64,000 bases of DNA. Origin: Bacteroidota bacterium. GTDB taxonomy: Bacteria; Bacteroidota; JABWAT01. Positions 25,201-35,036 of this stretch are shown here, piece by piece. Numbering within the stretch: the first letter of the stretch is position 1; every line of letters begins with the position of its first letter. The notes under the pieces are model-generated. The model searched no databases, was not told where the DNA came from, and saw nothing but the letters and a program-made list of their open reading frames with translations. The stretch is taken from the NCBI GenBank assembly GCA_023151185.1, contig JAKLJL010000002.1, positions 383,058 to 447,057 on the forward strand, in the 5' to 3' direction. The position numbers were made by a program, and so were the translations under genes.

Positions 25201-26133
25201 ATGTATCAAAAAAAGATTAAGATTTTCAGCGGACGTTCCAACCGGGCTTTTGCCGAGAGTGTGGCGGCTCACCTGGGGTTGCCGATGGGCAATGCTGCCA
25301 TTCAGAACTTTTCTGACGGCGAAATTTCAGGTCAGTATCTTGAATCCATCAGAGGCTGCGATGTCTATGTGATTCAGTCCACCTTCCCGCCCGGTGATAA
25401 TATCATGGAGCTCCTGATCATGCTGGATGCAGCGAAAAGAGCTTCAGCAAACCGGGTGACCGCGGTAATTCCCTATTTTGGATATGCCCGTCAGGACCGG
25501 AAGGATCAGCCCAGAATTTCGATTGCAGCTAAACTGGTTGCCAATCTTCTGACAACTGCTGGGGCAGACAGAATTGTGACAATGGATTTACATGCACCTC
25601 AGATTCAGGGCTTTTTTGACATTCCTTTTGATCATTTGTACAGTTCGGCAGTTTTCATCCCCTATTTCAGGCAAAAGAAAATTCCGAATCTGATTGTTGC
25701 CAGCCCCGATGTTGGCGGGATCAAACTGGCCAGATCCTTTGCCAAAAAACTTGAAGCTGATCTGGTCGTGGTTGATAAACGCCGGCCAAGGGCGAATGTC
25801 GCCGAAGTAATGAATATCATCGGAGACGTTGAAGGTAAAAATGTTCTTCTTGTGGATGATCTGGTAGATACTGCCGGTTCACTCTGCAATGCTGCCGCGG
25901 CTCTGATGGAAAAAGGAGCTTTGTCAGTTCAGGCTGCAGTTGCCCACCCTATTCTTTCTGGTGCGGCAATCGAGAAAATTGACAACTCTGTCCTGACAAA
26001 ACTATATGTCACCGACAGCATTCCGATGAGGCAGGCATGTTCCCGGATTCAGGTGATGTCTGTTGCTGAAGTTTTTGCCGAAGCAATTCACCGGATATAT
26101 ACAGATGAATCAATTTCATCTTTGTTTGAATAA
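25201..26133 (+). CDS. prs: Ribose-phosphate pyrophosphokinase (PRPP synthetase)
   Basis: The 310-residue enzyme makes PRPP from ribose 5-phosphate and ATP for nucleotide, histidine and tryptophan synthesis. It carries IFSGRSNRAFAESVA, FSDGEIS, YFGYARQDRKD, the signature VVDKRRPRANVAEV and the PRPP-binding loop NVLLVDDLVDTAGSL. The length is right for class I. It heads the prs-rplY-pth-hppA series of closely spaced genes and follows tRNA-Gln. There is only a weak ribosome site, AACCGGT, before ATG 25201. Confidence 0.97.
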   Translation: MYQKKIKIFSGRSNRAFAESVAAHLGLPMGNAAIQNFSDGEISGQYLESIRGCDVYVIQSTFPPGDNIMELLIMLDAAKRASANRVTAVIPYFGYARQDRKDQPRISIAAKLVANLLTTAGADRIVTMDLHAPQIQGFFDIPFDHLYSSAVFIPYFRQKKIPNLIVASPDVGGIKLARSFAKKLEADLVVVDKRRPRANVAEVMNIIGDVEGKNVLLVDDLVDTAGSLCNAAAALMEKGALSVQAAVAHPILSGAAIEKIDNSVLTKLYVTDSIPMRQACSRIQVMSVAEVFAEAIHRIYTDESISSLFE

Positions 26134-26170
26134 ACGCAATTTTAATGATAAGTGATGGAGTAACAGTATT

Positions 26171-26803
26171 ATGCAGGTCATTCAGTTAAACGGTCTTGTC
26201 AGAACCGAGATCAAAAAGTCTGCCACTAAGGCAATCCGCAACAGTGGCCGCGTACCGGGAGTAATTTATCACCATGGTGAAGAAAATGTCCATTTTTCAG
26301 TTGCTGAAAATGAACTTCTTCCGTTGATTTACACTTCCGAATCACACCTGGTAGAAGTCAAACTGGATAAAGGCGGTGTAAAACAAGGCCTTGTCAAAGA
26401 ATTTCAGTTTGATCCGGTCAGTGACAAATGTATTCATTTCGACCTTCAGGCAGTTGCCGGTGATGAAAAAGTAACCGTTGAAGTTCCGGTTGCAACCACC
26501 GGATCTTCTGTTGGTGTAACCAAAAACGGTGGTCTTCTTCAGATCAACCTCCACCACCTCAGAATCCGCTGCGATCAGAAACACCTTCCTGATCACATCA
26601 CCCTCGACATCTCAGGACTTGATGTTGGCGACAGCATCCATGTCGGCGATATCAAGCTTGATGGAATCCAGATTCTGGAAGATTCAGCCTCACCGGTTGT
26701 TTCTGTCACCCGGAAACGTGGCGAAGAACATGATGCCGCTGCAGCAGCAGGCCCAGCCGAGCCTGAAGTTGTTGCAAAGGGCAAAAAGGAAGCCAAAGCC
26801 TGA
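26171..26803 (+). CDS. rplY: 50S ribosomal protein L25 / Ctc (long form)
   Basis: The 210-residue protein has the N-terminal 5S-rRNA-binding L25 domain (residues 1-95: GRVPGVIYHHGEENVHFSV) and the C-terminal TL5/Ctc beta domain, then an Ala/Glu-rich tail. It binds 5S rRNA in the large subunit and helps under stress. It is separated by 37 nt from prs and by 3 nt from pth, the usual order in many genomes. The tail may be a lineage-specific extension. Confidence 0.95.
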   Translation: MQVIQLNGLVRTEIKKSATKAIRNSGRVPGVIYHHGEENVHFSVAENELLPLIYTSESHLVEVKLDKGGVKQGLVKEFQFDPVSDKCIHFDLQAVAGDEKVTVEVPVATTGSSVGVTKNGGLLQINLHHLRIRCDQKHLPDHITLDISGLDVGDSIHVGDIKLDGIQILEDSASPVVSVTRKRGEEHDAAAAAGPAEPEVVAKGKKEAKA

Positions 26804-26806
26804 TTC

Positions 26807-27394
26807 ATGTACATCATTGCTGGCTTGGGCAACCCCGGTTCTCAGTATACCTTAACCCGGCACAATGCCGGGTTTTTGGTTATAGACCGGATCGCTGCAC
26901 TTTTAAATCTCGGCAATGAGCAAAAACAATTTAATGCCATGATCCTGAAAGGTCAGGCCGGATCAGAAAAAATCCTTCTGATGAAACCGCTGACTTACAT
27001 GAATCTAAGCGGAAATGCCGTTCAGCCGGCTTTGCACTTTTATAAGGAATCTACCGACCATCTTATCGTCATCAGCGATGACATTAATCTTCCCCCGGGA
27101 CAAGTCCGGATTCGAAAAGGCGGAAGTGCAGGCGGGCATAACGGATTATCGGATATCATCCGCAGGTTATCAACGGATGATTTTATCAGGGTCCGGTGTG
27201 GAGTTGGAAACAACTTCGATAAGGGGAAACAAGCTGATTACGTCCTCTCACCGTTCCCCTCTTCTGAATTTGAACTGACTGAAACCATGATCATCCAGGC
27301 AGCCGAAAGTGTGCTCACGATTGTGACCGACGGACTGCCAAAAGCGATGAACAAATACAACCAAACCAAACAGAACAACCAAAGGGAGAATTAA
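26807..27394 (+). CDS. pth: Peptidyl-tRNA hydrolase
   Basis: The 195-residue enzyme releases peptides from peptidyl-tRNA that has dropped off ribosomes. It has [18 protein letters not shown], with the catalytic His20-type residue in [19 protein letters not shown] and [14 protein letters not shown], all family signatures. ATG 26807 lies 3 nt after rplY, so translation is probably coupled. Confidence 0.97.
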   Translation: MYIIAGLGNPGSQYTLTRHNAGFLVIDRIAALLNLGNEQKQFNAMILKGQAGSEKILLMKPLTYMNLSGNAVQPALHFYKESTDHLIVISDDINLPPGQVRIRKGGSAGGHNGLSDIIRRLSTDDFIRVRCGVGNNFDKGKQADYVLSPFPSSEFELTETMIIQAAESVLTIVTDGLPKAMNKYNQTKQNNQREN

Positions 27395-27401
27395 AAGGGA
27401 T

Positions 27402-29576
27402 ATGACGACAACCATCCTAGACCCGGTATATGTCTATATCATACTGGGGTCAGGGCTGCTGGCTCTGGCATTTGCTTACTATAAAACTGCCTGGATTTCG
27501 AAACAGGAAGAAGGAACACCCAGAATGGCCCAGATTGCCAAAGCCATTTCTGATGGTGCCATGGCTTTTCTTGCCCGGGAATATAAAGTTCTCGCCATTT
27601 TCGTACTCGCCGTCGCCGGCTTGCTTGCTTTTGCCAATATGGGAAGCACCAGTTCAAGTCCGCTGGTCGGTGTTTCATTTGCAGTCGGCGCTATCTGCTC
27701 AGCCCTGGCTGGTTACTTCGGGATGAAGGTTGCAACCAAAGCCAACGTCAGAACAACCAATGCAGCAAGAAAAGGTCTGGGTCCTGCACTTCAGATTGCC
27801 TTTTCCGGTGGCGCGGTCATGGGAATGTCGGTTGTCGGTCTCGGGATTCTGGGACTGGGTGGCTTGTTCATTCTCTATACCAATATTTTTGGCGTTAATG
27901 TTGACGCTGCAACACTGACCGGTGCTACAGCCGAAACCTGGCATCATGATGTTGTGAAACTTTTAAATGTTATTTCCGGATTTTCACTTGGCGCTTCTTC
28001 TATTGCTCTTTTTGCCCGGGTTGGCGGTGGTATTTACACCAAGGCGGCCGATGTTGGTGCAGATCTGGTTGGTAAAGTCGAAGCGGGTATACCCGAAGAT
28101 GATCCCCGTAACCCTGCCGTAATTGCAGACAACGTGGGCGACAATGTTGGCGATGTTGCCGGTATGGGTGCAGACTTGTTTGAATCTTATGTGGGGGCTA
28201 TCGTTGGAACCATGGTAATTGGGGCTGCGATTGTCGCAAACTCACCTGAATACAACGGACTGGCACCGGTTCTTCTGCCACTGATTCTGGCCGGCGTCGG
28301 AATTGTTGCTTCCGTTATCGGAACCTTTTTCGTCCGGACAAAAGAAGGCGGAAACCCGCAAATGGCCTTAAATATCGGTACTTTCGGGGCCGGTGGTGCC
28401 ATGATTGTTGCAACCTATTTCATTACTACCTGGATGTGGCCCGGTGCCAATCTGATTGATACCATGAGCGGGGCATCCATCACCGGAATCAATGTATTTT
28501 TTGCGGCAGTCTTCGGCCTTTTGATCGGAATTGCTGTCGGTCTTGTTACCGAATATTATTGTGCAACCGGCAAAGGACCTGTTAACAGCATCGTTGAACA
28601 GTCTGCAACAGGACCTGCAACCAATATTATATCCGGCCTTGCAGTCGGCATGGAATCGACCGCGATTCCCGTAATTCTGATTGCCGTCGGGATTATGGGT
28701 TCTTACCAGCTTGCAGGCCTTTACGGTGTAGCCATTGCCGCATTGGGTATGTTGTCGACTACCGGGATTCAGCTTGCAGTTGATGCGTACGGACCCATTT
28801 CTGACAATGCCGGCGGAATTGCTGAAATGGCAGGACTTGAAAAGGAAGTCCGCCGCAGAACCGATACACTTGATGCTGTCGGAAATACTACGGCAGCAAT
28901 TGGTAAAGGATTTGCCATTGCATCTGCAGCCCTGACTGCCCTTGCCCTGTTTACTGCCTACATGACCTCTGCCGGAATTGATTTTAAAACCGGTATCAAC
29001 ATTGCCAACCCAACCATCATGGCCGGACTTTTCATCGGTGGAATTCTTCCCTTCCTTTTCTCATCCATGGCCATGAATGCCGTTGGAAAAGCGGCTATGG
29101 ATATGATCAAAGAAGTCCGCCGCCAGTTCCGTGAAATTCCCGGACTGCTTGAAGGCAAGGAAGGCGCAGAAGCCGATTACAAGAAATGTGTGGATATATC
29201 AACCTCTGCAGCGATCAAGCAAATGGTACTTCCGGGGCTGATGGCCATTGTCATTCCGGTTTTCTTTGGCTTTATGCCGGGCCTGGGAAAAGAAGCACTT
29301 GCAGGCCTTCTTGCCGGTGTAACGGTTTCAGGGGTAGCCCTTGCTATTTTCATGTCTAATGCAGGCGGTGCCTGGGACAATGCAAAAAAATCATTCGAAG
29401 GCGGGTATACACTCAAATCCGGCGAAATCATTAAAAAGGGATCCGATGCGCACAAAGCTGCCGTAATCGGGGATACCGTTGGTGATCCGTTCAAAGATAC
29501 CGCCGGACCTTCGCTGAATATCCTGATTAAATTAATGTCTGTCGTTGCACTGGTAATTGCGCCATTAATTAAGTAA
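27402..29576 (+). CDS. hppA: Membrane-bound ion-pumping pyrophosphatase, K+-dependent type
   Basis: The 724-residue protein has about 16 membrane segments and the signatures [19 protein letters not shown] and [19 protein letters not shown] (PPi/Mg binding) and, near the end, [14 protein letters not shown]. The [12 protein letters not shown] segment has Ala where K+-independent enzymes have Lys, so this is the K+-dependent class. It couples PPi hydrolysis to export of H+ and/or Na+; I cannot separate the two from sequence by eye. It lies 7 nt after pth and ends at a strong hairpin. Such pumps recover energy from PPi, useful in energy-limited anaerobes. Confidence 0.96.
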   Translation: MTTTILDPVYVYIILGSGLLALAFAYYKTAWISKQEEGTPRMAQIAKAISDGAMAFLAREYKVLAIFVLAVAGLLAFANMGSTSSSPLVGVSFAVGAICSALAGYFGMKVATKANVRTTNAARKGLGPALQIAFSGGAVMGMSVVGLGILGLGGLFILYTNIFGVNVDAATLTGATAETWHHDVVKLLNVISGFSLGASSIALFARVGGGIYTKAADVGADLVGKVEAGIPEDDPRNPAVIADNVGDNVGDVAGMGADLFESYVGAIVGTMVIGAAIVANSPEYNGLAPVLLPLILAGVGIVASVIGTFFVRTKEGGNPQMALNIGTFGAGGAMIVATYFITTWMWPGANLIDTMSGASITGINVFFAAVFGLLIGIAVGLVTEYYCATGKGPVNSIVEQSATGPATNIISGLAVGMESTAIPVILIAVGIMGSYQLAGLYGVAIAALGMLSTTGIQLAVDAYGPISDNAGGIAEMAGLEKEVRRRTDTLDAVGNTTAAIGKGFAIASAALTALALFTAYMTSAGIDFKTGINIANPTIMAGLFIGGILPFLFSSMAMNAVGKAAMDMIKEVRRQFREIPGLLEGKEGAEADYKKCVDISTSAAIKQMVLPGLMAIVIPVFFGFMPGLGKEALAGLLAGVTVSGVALAIFMSNAGGAWDNAKKSFEGGYTLKSGEIIKKGSDAHKAAVIGDTVGDPFKDTAGPSLNILIKLMSVVALVIAPLIK

Positions 29577-29587
29577 ATTTGTTGCTC

Positions 29588-29632
29588 ATCCGGATTCAGA
29601 CCATGGCAGTTGTCTGGATCCGGATATTTTTA
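29588..29632 (+). terminator. Terminator after hppA
   Basis: A 14-bp stem (ATCCGGATTCAGAC at 29588-29601, GTCTGGATCCGGAT at 29612-29625, one G-T pair, 10-nt loop) is followed by ATTTTTAA. Confidence 0.85.
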
Positions 29633-29649
29633 ATAACTGCCGGTAACCT

Positions 29650-29671
29650 GCTTCCGGAACCATCCGGAGGC
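29650..29671 (+). promoter_or_regulatory. Hairpin in rpsF leader, candidate ribosomal-protein autoregulatory site
   Basis: GCTTCCGG (29650-29657), loop AACCAT, CCGGAGGC (29664-29671) forms an 8-bp stem with one G-T pair and lies 20 nt before the rpsF start. Many bacteria have an S6:S18-binding leader in exactly this place with a CCG feature; I cannot confirm the full Rfam structure by eye, so this is a candidate only. Confidence 0.35.
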
Positions 29672-29691
29672 CAAAGACCAAGGGAAACCTC

Positions 29692-30075
29692 ATGACAAAC
29701 CCAAACCGTTACGAGACGACCTTTATCATCAATGCCGCGATCGAAGAAAACATGATTGAAGAAACGATCACGAAAATTGCTGATGTCGTTAAAGAACACA
29801 ATTCAGAAATCCTGAAGCTGGATAAAGTCGGCCGGAAACGTCTGGCATACCCGATCCAGAAAAAACACTCCGGCTACTATGTAACCATGGAGTACACCTC
29901 TGATCCTTCCTCAGTTGCGATTATTGAACGTGCCCTTCAGCTTGATGACTACGTTCTGCGTTATCTCACCGTCCTGATTGACAAGAAAATCCTCGGACAG
30001 CGTGAAAAAGATCTCAAAAAAGCTGCCTATGAAAAAGAAGCAGCCGAAGCAGCACCTTCAACACCTCAAAACTAA
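29692..30075 (+). CDS. rpsF: 30S ribosomal protein S6
   Basis: The 127-residue protein has the S6 ferredoxin-like fold (NRYETTFIINAAIEE ... KKHSGYYVTMEYTSDP ... VLRYLTVLID) and a charged C-terminal tail rich in Lys, Glu and Ala. It pairs with S18 on the small subunit platform. Ribosome site AAGGGAAACC precedes ATG 29692. It starts the rpsF-rpsR-rplI operon; unlike in many bacteria, no ssb gene lies between. Confidence 0.97.
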   Translation: MTNPNRYETTFIINAAIEENMIEETITKIADVVKEHNSEILKLDKVGRKRLAYPIQKKHSGYYVTMEYTSDPSSVAIIERALQLDDYVLRYLTVLIDKKILGQREKDLKKAAYEKEAAEAAPSTPQN

Positions 30076-30090
30076 AAGGCAGATACGACT

Positions 30091-30348
30091 ATGATTATGA
30101 GAAGAAAAAGCCAGACGAACAGAAACCAGACCAATGTTAAAAGGACCTGCCGTTTCTGTGAATCAGGTGTCCTTTATATCGATTACAAAGACGAAAAACG
30201 GTTGGGCCGGTTTATTACCGAACAAGGGAAAATTATTCCCCGCCGGATTACCGGTACCTGTGCTTTCCACCAGCGGGTTCTGGTAACAGCCATTAAACGT
30301 GCCCGTCACCTGGCAATCCTGCCGTATGTTTCAACCTCTATCCGTTAA
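30091..30348 (+). CDS. rpsR: 30S ribosomal protein S18
   Basis: The 85-residue protein has [38 protein letters not shown] and [12 protein letters not shown], the S18 pattern; cysteines at CRFC suggest a possible zinc-binding (C+) form although the full ligand set is not evident. Only 15 nt separate it from rpsF and from rplI, so the three are one operon. It binds S6. Confidence 0.96.
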   Translation: MIMRRKSQTNRNQTNVKRTCRFCESGVLYIDYKDEKRLGRFITEQGKIIPRRITGTCAFHQRVLVTAIKRARHLAILPYVSTSIR

Positions 30349-30363
30349 CAGGAGTCTGACAGT

Positions 30364-30828
30364 ATGAAAGTTATTCTAAAACAGGAAGTTGACGGCCTCG
30401 GTACCATTGGGGATATCGTTAAAGTAAAAGATGGATTTGCACGGAATTATCTGGTTCCTCAGGGGTTTGCCATTGTAGCAACCGAGAAAAACCTGAAAGC
30501 CGTTGAAGGGGAGAAAAAACGCCTGGCCAAAATCAGAGCCAATAACGTTTCCCTTGCAGAATCACTCAAGGGACAACTGGCAAAAGTTACTCTCAATTTT
30601 GAAATGCAGGCCGGCGAAGACGGAAAATTATTTGGTTCTGTCACCACAGCCGCCATTGCAGATCAGCTTACCGCCAAAGGATTCAACATTGACCGCCGTA
30701 AAATCGTACTCGACCACATCAATAAAGTTGGCGAATACACCGTGGAAATAAAGCTCTTCCAGGAAATTACCGGTGAAATCAAAGTGGTTGTCGAAAGCAA
30801 CCAGCCAAAAGCTGAAGCCGAAGCCTGA
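30364..30828 (+). CDS. rplI: 50S ribosomal protein L9
   Basis: The 154-residue protein has the N-terminal L9 domain VILKQEVDGLGTIGDIVKVKDG with FARNYLVPQGFA, a long connecting helix (EKNLKAVEGEKKRLAK) and the C-terminal RNA-binding lobe (GKLFGSVTTAAIAD). It binds 23S rRNA at the base of the L1 stalk. AGGAG precedes ATG 30364. The strong hairpin at 30832 ends the operon. Confidence 0.97.
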   Translation: MKVILKQEVDGLGTIGDIVKVKDGFARNYLVPQGFAIVATEKNLKAVEGEKKRLAKIRANNVSLAESLKGQLAKVTLNFEMQAGEDGKLFGSVTTAAIADQLTAKGFNIDRRKIVLDHINKVGEYTVEIKLFQEITGEIKVVVESNQPKAEAEA

Positions 30829-30831
30829 TTT

Positions 30832-30861
30832 AAAAAGGGGACCTGAAAAGTCCCCTTTTTT
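30832..30861 (+). terminator. Terminator of ribosomal-protein operon
   Basis: AAAAAGGGGAC (30832-30842), loop CTGAAAA, GTCCCCTTTTTT is an 11-bp stem with T-tract, 3 nt after the rplI stop. The remaining 265 nt up to 31127 are AT-rich and hold only a candidate promoter. Confidence 0.93.
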
Positions 30862-31018
30862 ATTTTATTTAGTCCCCGCCCCAATTTCTTTTAATTATTT
30901 CCGCCTGTTTCCAACCTGATTTAGTTCCTTTTCTTTTTCCCGGTTTTTCCTCTCTGAACCCTTATTTTGAACGTGATCCAAAACATTGAAAACGTTGATT
31001 TTAAACCCAATAAATGTT

Positions 31019-31048
31019 TTGAATTTCTTTTTTTCGGTAGGATATTTG
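31019..31048 (+). promoter_or_regulatory. Possible promoter TTGAAT-N18-TATTTG for korAB
   Basis: TTGAAT at 31019-31024 and TATTTG at 31043-31048 with an 18-bp spacer lie about 80 nt before korA. The region is very AT-rich, so chance matches are likely. Confidence 0.35.
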
Positions 31049-31126
31049 TGATTCGGAATCTGAAAAAGGAAAATTCAGTTATAGTACCGAATAGTTCATT
31101 GTCAAACTACTGAGGCAAAAGAGAAA

Positions 31127-32956
31127 ATGGAGAAAGATGTTCAAGTCCTGGAGGACGTAACCATCCGGTTCGCCGGCGATTCCGGTGACGGAATGCAGTT
31201 AACCGGTACCCAGTTTACCAATGTATCCGCCATGATGGGAAATGACCTTGCGACCCTTCCCGACTTCCCTGCTGAAATCAGGGCACCGGCCGGTACTTTG
31301 TATGGAGTTTCCGGGTTCCAGGTTCACATCGGTTCGACCAAAATTTATACCCCGGGAGACCGGTTTGATGTTCTCGTTGCCATGAATCCGGCAGCCCTGA
31401 AAGTCAACCTGAAGGAACTGGGGCCAAACGGAATTATCATCGTTAACGAAGATCAGTTTAACGAGAAGAATCTTAAATATGCCGGGTACGAGGTTTCGCC
31501 CCTCGAAGATGACACCCTTGTCAAATACCGGGTTTTTAAAGTCAAAATTACCTACCTGACTGGTCTTGCCCTGGAAGACATGAAACTACCTGCCAAAACT
31601 GTTGACCGGAGCAAAAACTTCTTTGCTCTCGGGCTTGTTTTCTGGTTGTTCAGCAGAGATATGGAACCAACTATTGACTGGATTAAAGACAAGTTCAAAA
31701 AAAATGCGGAACTTGTCGAAGCCAATATCCGGTCGCTTAAAGCCGGATTCAATTACGGGGTTATCACCGAAGCCTTTCAGGCTAAATACGAAATTTCAAG
31801 CGCAAAACTCCCGAAAGGAAAATACCGGAACATTACAGGAAATACGGCCATGGCTATCGGTTTGGTTACTGCAGCCCAGAAGGCCGGACTGGAATTGTTT
31901 CTGGGTTCTTACCCGATCACACCTGCATCCGACATTCTTCATGACCTGTCAAAACTGAAGAATTTTGGTGTAAAATCCTTCCAGGCAGAAGATGAAATTG
32001 CAGCGGTTGCAAGTGCAATCGGGGCTTCATTTGCAGGAAGCCTCGGAATCACTACCACCTCAGGTCCCGGTGTTTCACTTAAAGGTGAGGCAATTGGGTA
32101 TGCAGTCATGACAGAACTTCCGCTGGTGATCGTGAATATTCAGCGGGGCGGTCCTTCGACCGGCCTTCCGACCAAAACCGAACAGTCTGACCTGAATCAG
32201 GCAATCTACGGACGGCATGGCGAAGCACCGCTACCGGTAATTGCCGCCTGTACACCATCTGATTGTTTTGATGCCGCCTTTGAAGCCTGCCGGATCGCAG
32301 TGAAATATATGACTCCTGTCATTCTGCTTTCTGACGGATATCTGGCAAATGGCTCTGAGCCCTGGAAAATTCCGTCACCCGAAGCCATTCCGGATCTTCA
32401 TGTTGAATTTCTTGCAGAAAAGAACGGAAAGCAGCCGTACAGCAGAAATGAAGTTGACGCCCGCCCCTGGATTAAGCCGGGAACACCAAATCTTGAACAC
32501 CGGATCGGTGGTATTGAAAAGGCCAACAATTCTGGAAATATCAGTTATGACCCCGAAAACCATCACAATATGGTTTTTCTCAGAAAATCCAAAGTTGAGA
32601 ATATTTCCAAAGATATTCAGCCAGCCGAAGTCTATGGTGATTTAACCGGTGATCTTCTGGTCGTGGGCTGGGGTTCGACCTATGGGGCGATCAGGAAATC
32701 GGTTGAAGCAGCACGGTCCGAGGGCAAAAAAGTGTCTCACCTGCACATTCGTCACTTATACCCGATGCCAGAAAACGTAGCCACAGTTCTCAGAAGCTTT
32801 AAAAAAGTTCTTGTACCCGAAATGAATACCGGGCAGCTTGCCGGAATTCTACGGTCTAACTATCTGGTTGATACCATCCAGCAAAATAAAGTCCATGGTC
32901 AGCCGTTCAAAGCTGCCGAAATCAGTTCAAAAATTGAAGAAGTGCTCAGAGGATAA
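31127..32956 (+). CDS. korA: 2-oxoacid:ferredoxin oxidoreductase, gamma + alpha subunit (Kor type)
   Basis: The 609-residue subunit has an N-terminal gamma domain ([19 protein letters not shown], about residues 1-190) fused to the alpha domain ([17 protein letters not shown] then [11 protein letters not shown], about 230-609). With KorB it oxidises 2-oxoglutarate (or another 2-oxoacid) to the acyl-CoA, reducing ferredoxin, or carboxylates in reverse. The domain order gamma-alpha and absence of ferredoxin domains match 2-oxoglutarate-type KorAB; the exact 2-oxoacid is inferred. It lies 2 nt before korB. A second, differently organised enzyme (Por) is at 4-7 kb. Confidence 0.93.
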   Translation: MEKDVQVLEDVTIRFAGDSGDGMQLTGTQFTNVSAMMGNDLATLPDFPAEIRAPAGTLYGVSGFQVHIGSTKIYTPGDRFDVLVAMNPAALKVNLKELGPNGIIIVNEDQFNEKNLKYAGYEVSPLEDDTLVKYRVFKVKITYLTGLALEDMKLPAKTVDRSKNFFALGLVFWLFSRDMEPTIDWIKDKFKKNAELVEANIRSLKAGFNYGVITEAFQAKYEISSAKLPKGKYRNITGNTAMAIGLVTAAQKAGLELFLGSYPITPASDILHDLSKLKNFGVKSFQAEDEIAAVASAIGASFAGSLGITTTSGPGVSLKGEAIGYAVMTELPLVIVNIQRGGPSTGLPTKTEQSDLNQAIYGRHGEAPLPVIAACTPSDCFDAAFEACRIAVKYMTPVILLSDGYLANGSEPWKIPSPEAIPDLHVEFLAEKNGKQPYSRNEVDARPWIKPGTPNLEHRIGGIEKANNSGNISYDPENHHNMVFLRKSKVENISKDIQPAEVYGDLTGDLLVVGWGSTYGAIRKSVEAARSEGKKVSHLHIRHLYPMPENVATVLRSFKKVLVPEMNTGQLAGILRSNYLVDTIQQNKVHGQPFKAAEISSKIEEVLRG

Positions 32957-32958
32957 GT

Positions 32959-33996
32959 ATGTCAGAAGTTGCAACAAAAAATGAACCGGTAAAGCTTACT
33001 GCCAAGGATTTTGCTTCCGATCAGGACGTTAGATGGTGTCCGGGGTGCGGGGATTATGCAATACTTGCTGCAGTTCAGAGAACATTACCTGAACTTGGCA
33101 TTCCACGAGAAAAATTCGTCTTTATTTCGGGTATCGGATGCTCTTCCCGGTTTCCGTATTACATGAATACCTACGGAATGCACACCATTCACGGACGGGC
33201 AACCGCATTTGCCTCAGGTGTAAAGGCGGCCAATCCGGATCTGAGTGTCTGGATTGTAACTGGTGATGGTGACGGACTTTCTATTGGCGGAAATCATTTT
33301 ATTCATATCATCCGGCGGAATTTTGATGTCAATATCATCATGTTCAACAATGAGATTTACGGGCTCACCAAAGGGCAGTATTCTCCCACGTCAGAAGTTG
33401 GAAAAGTAACCAAATCTTCTCCTTTTGGGTCGATTGATACGCCGTTCAAACCAACCTCAGTTGCCCTGGGTGCAGAAGGCGGCTTTGTCGCTGTTTCCAT
33501 TGACCGGGATACCAAACACCTTCAGGAAATGATCCGGCGGTCCCATGCCCACAAGGGAACTTCTTTTCTGGAAGTTTATCAGAACTGTGTCATTTTCAAT
33601 GACGGTGCTTTTTCTGCTTTAACAGAAAAGGAAAGCAAACCTGATAACGTCCTTTATCTTGAACACGGGAAGCCATTGGTTTTCGGATCAGAAAATCAAA
33701 AGGGTATTGTCCTCGACGGATTTACACCAAAAGTCGTCAGTCTGAACAGTGGGAATTATTCTGTCAATGATCTGATGGTTCATGATGAAAAACTTAAAGA
33801 CCCAACCTGGGCGACTATTTTGAGCCGGATGAACCGGAATCCGGAATTTCCGCATCCGATCGGTGTTTACCGGGATGTTCCCCGGCCAACCTATGAATCA
33901 GGGCTGGTTAACCAGCTTGAAGCTGCCAAAGCCAAAAAAGGCGAAGGAAATCTCGAAAAGCTCTTCAATGAAGGCGATGTCTGGGAAAATAACTAA
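32959..33996 (+). CDS. korB: 2-oxoacid:ferredoxin oxidoreductase, beta subunit (TPP)
   Basis: The 345-residue subunit has WCPGCGDYAIL and GIGCSS (cysteines for one 4Fe-4S cluster, with YQNCVIFND as the last ligand), TGDGDGLSIGGNHF (TPP-magnesium motif) and NNEIYGLTKGQ. These are the hallmarks of KorB/VorB. It forms a heterodimer with the upstream alpha/gamma chain. The hairpin at 34001-34022 follows the stop. Confidence 0.95.
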   Translation: MSEVATKNEPVKLTAKDFASDQDVRWCPGCGDYAILAAVQRTLPELGIPREKFVFISGIGCSSRFPYYMNTYGMHTIHGRATAFASGVKAANPDLSVWIVTGDGDGLSIGGNHFIHIIRRNFDVNIIMFNNEIYGLTKGQYSPTSEVGKVTKSSPFGSIDTPFKPTSVALGAEGGFVAVSIDRDTKHLQEMIRRSHAHKGTSFLEVYQNCVIFNDGAFSALTEKESKPDNVLYLEHGKPLVFGSENQKGIVLDGFTPKVVSLNSGNYSVNDLMVHDEKLKDPTWATILSRMNRNPEFPHPIGVYRDVPRPTYESGLVNQLEAAKAKKGEGNLEKLFNEGDVWENN

Positions 33997-34000
33997 GGAT

Positions 34001-34022
34001 AAAGAGCCCGGAAGGGCTCTTT
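34001..34022 (+). terminator. Hairpin after korB
   Basis: AAAGAGCCC (34001-34009), loop GGAA, GGGCTCTTT (34014-34022) is a 9-bp stem 4 nt after the korB stop; the T-tract is three residues, so termination may be partial and the nrnA operon may be read through. Confidence 0.7.
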
Positions 34023-34031
34023 AAGTTTAAT

Positions 34032-35036
34032 ATGGAAAACTACTGGCTAAACCTTAAAACGATCGTTGATCAATCCCAAAAAATTGTATTGACTACGCAC
34101 GTCCGCCCGGATGGCGATGGTCTTGGAGCTGAAGCAGCCCTCTACAGCTACTTTGACGGACTCGGCAAAATGGTGCGGATCATTAATGTTTCTCCCCTTC
34201 CGGATTCTTTTGAGTACATGAATCCGGATGCCCGGTTCGAAACCTTCAATGTGACCATTCATGGGCATGTTCTTGAACATGCAGACTGCATTCTCATTCT
34301 GGATTGCAACCAGATAGACCGCCTCCAGGAAATGGCTCCGTTTGTTCAGAAAACCCAGGGGAAAATCGTTGTAATTGATCATCATCTGAACCCCGGTGAT
34401 TTTGCCGATCTGCTGTGCATCGATACCAATTCCTGTGCAACCGGCGAAATGGTTTATGACTTTCTGACCATTCATTCAGGAAAAATGACAGTTTCCAGAG
34501 AAAGTGCTACTGGAATTTACACCGCCATCATGACCGATACCGGCAGTTTCCGGTTCCCCAGAACAACCCCGGGAGTTCACAGAAAGACCGCATACCTGCT
34601 GGAATCGGGAGCAGATCCATCTGAAATTTATGGATGGGTGAATGAACAGAAAACACTTGAATCCCTCCAGCTTCAGGGCTTGTTCCTGTCGCAGATCCGT
34701 ACAGCCTATGACGGACGTCTGGCCTACAGTGTTCTCAGAAAATCGGACTTTGACCGGTTTGGGGCAACACTCGAAGACACAGAAGGATTCGTCAAATACC
34801 TGCTTTCGGTTCGGGGAGTGGTAATGGGAATTCTTTTGACTGAGCAACCTTACGGATTTAAACTCTCATTCCGGTCAAAGGGAGAGGTTGACGTGAACCG
34901 GCTTGCGAGCCAATACTCAGGCGGCGGACATAAAAATGCCTCCGGCGGAAAAATGACCGAAACAACGGATGTTGCAGTTGCCCGGCTTATTGCCGATGCA
35001 GAACCAATTTTAAATGCAATGGAGCTTTCAGAATGA
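34032..35036 (+). CDS. nrnA: Bifunctional oligoribonuclease / PAP phosphatase NrnA
   Basis: The 334-residue DHH/DHHA1 protein has motif I THVRPDGDGLGAEAAL, motif II ILDCNQIDRL, the DHH motif VIDHHLNPGDFAD and the C-terminal YSGGGHKNASGGKM. Such enzymes degrade nanoRNA and dephosphorylate pAp in bacteria without Orn. Fully cytoplasmic. It overlaps pepA by 4 bp (ATGA) and opens a run of six overlapping genes. It differs in sequence from the other DHH protein at 12.4 kb. Confidence 0.92.
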   Translation: MENYWLNLKTIVDQSQKIVLTTHVRPDGDGLGAEAALYSYFDGLGKMVRIINVSPLPDSFEYMNPDARFETFNVTIHGHVLEHADCILILDCNQIDRLQEMAPFVQKTQGKIVVIDHHLNPGDFADLLCIDTNSCATGEMVYDFLTIHSGKMTVSRESATGIYTAIMTDTGSFRFPRTTPGVHRKTAYLLESGADPSEIYGWVNEQKTLESLQLQGLFLSQIRTAYDGRLAYSVLRKSDFDRFGATLEDTEGFVKYLLSVRGVVMGILLTEQPYGFKLSFRSKGEVDVNRLASQYSGGGHKNASGGKMTETTDVAVARLIADAEPILNAMELSE

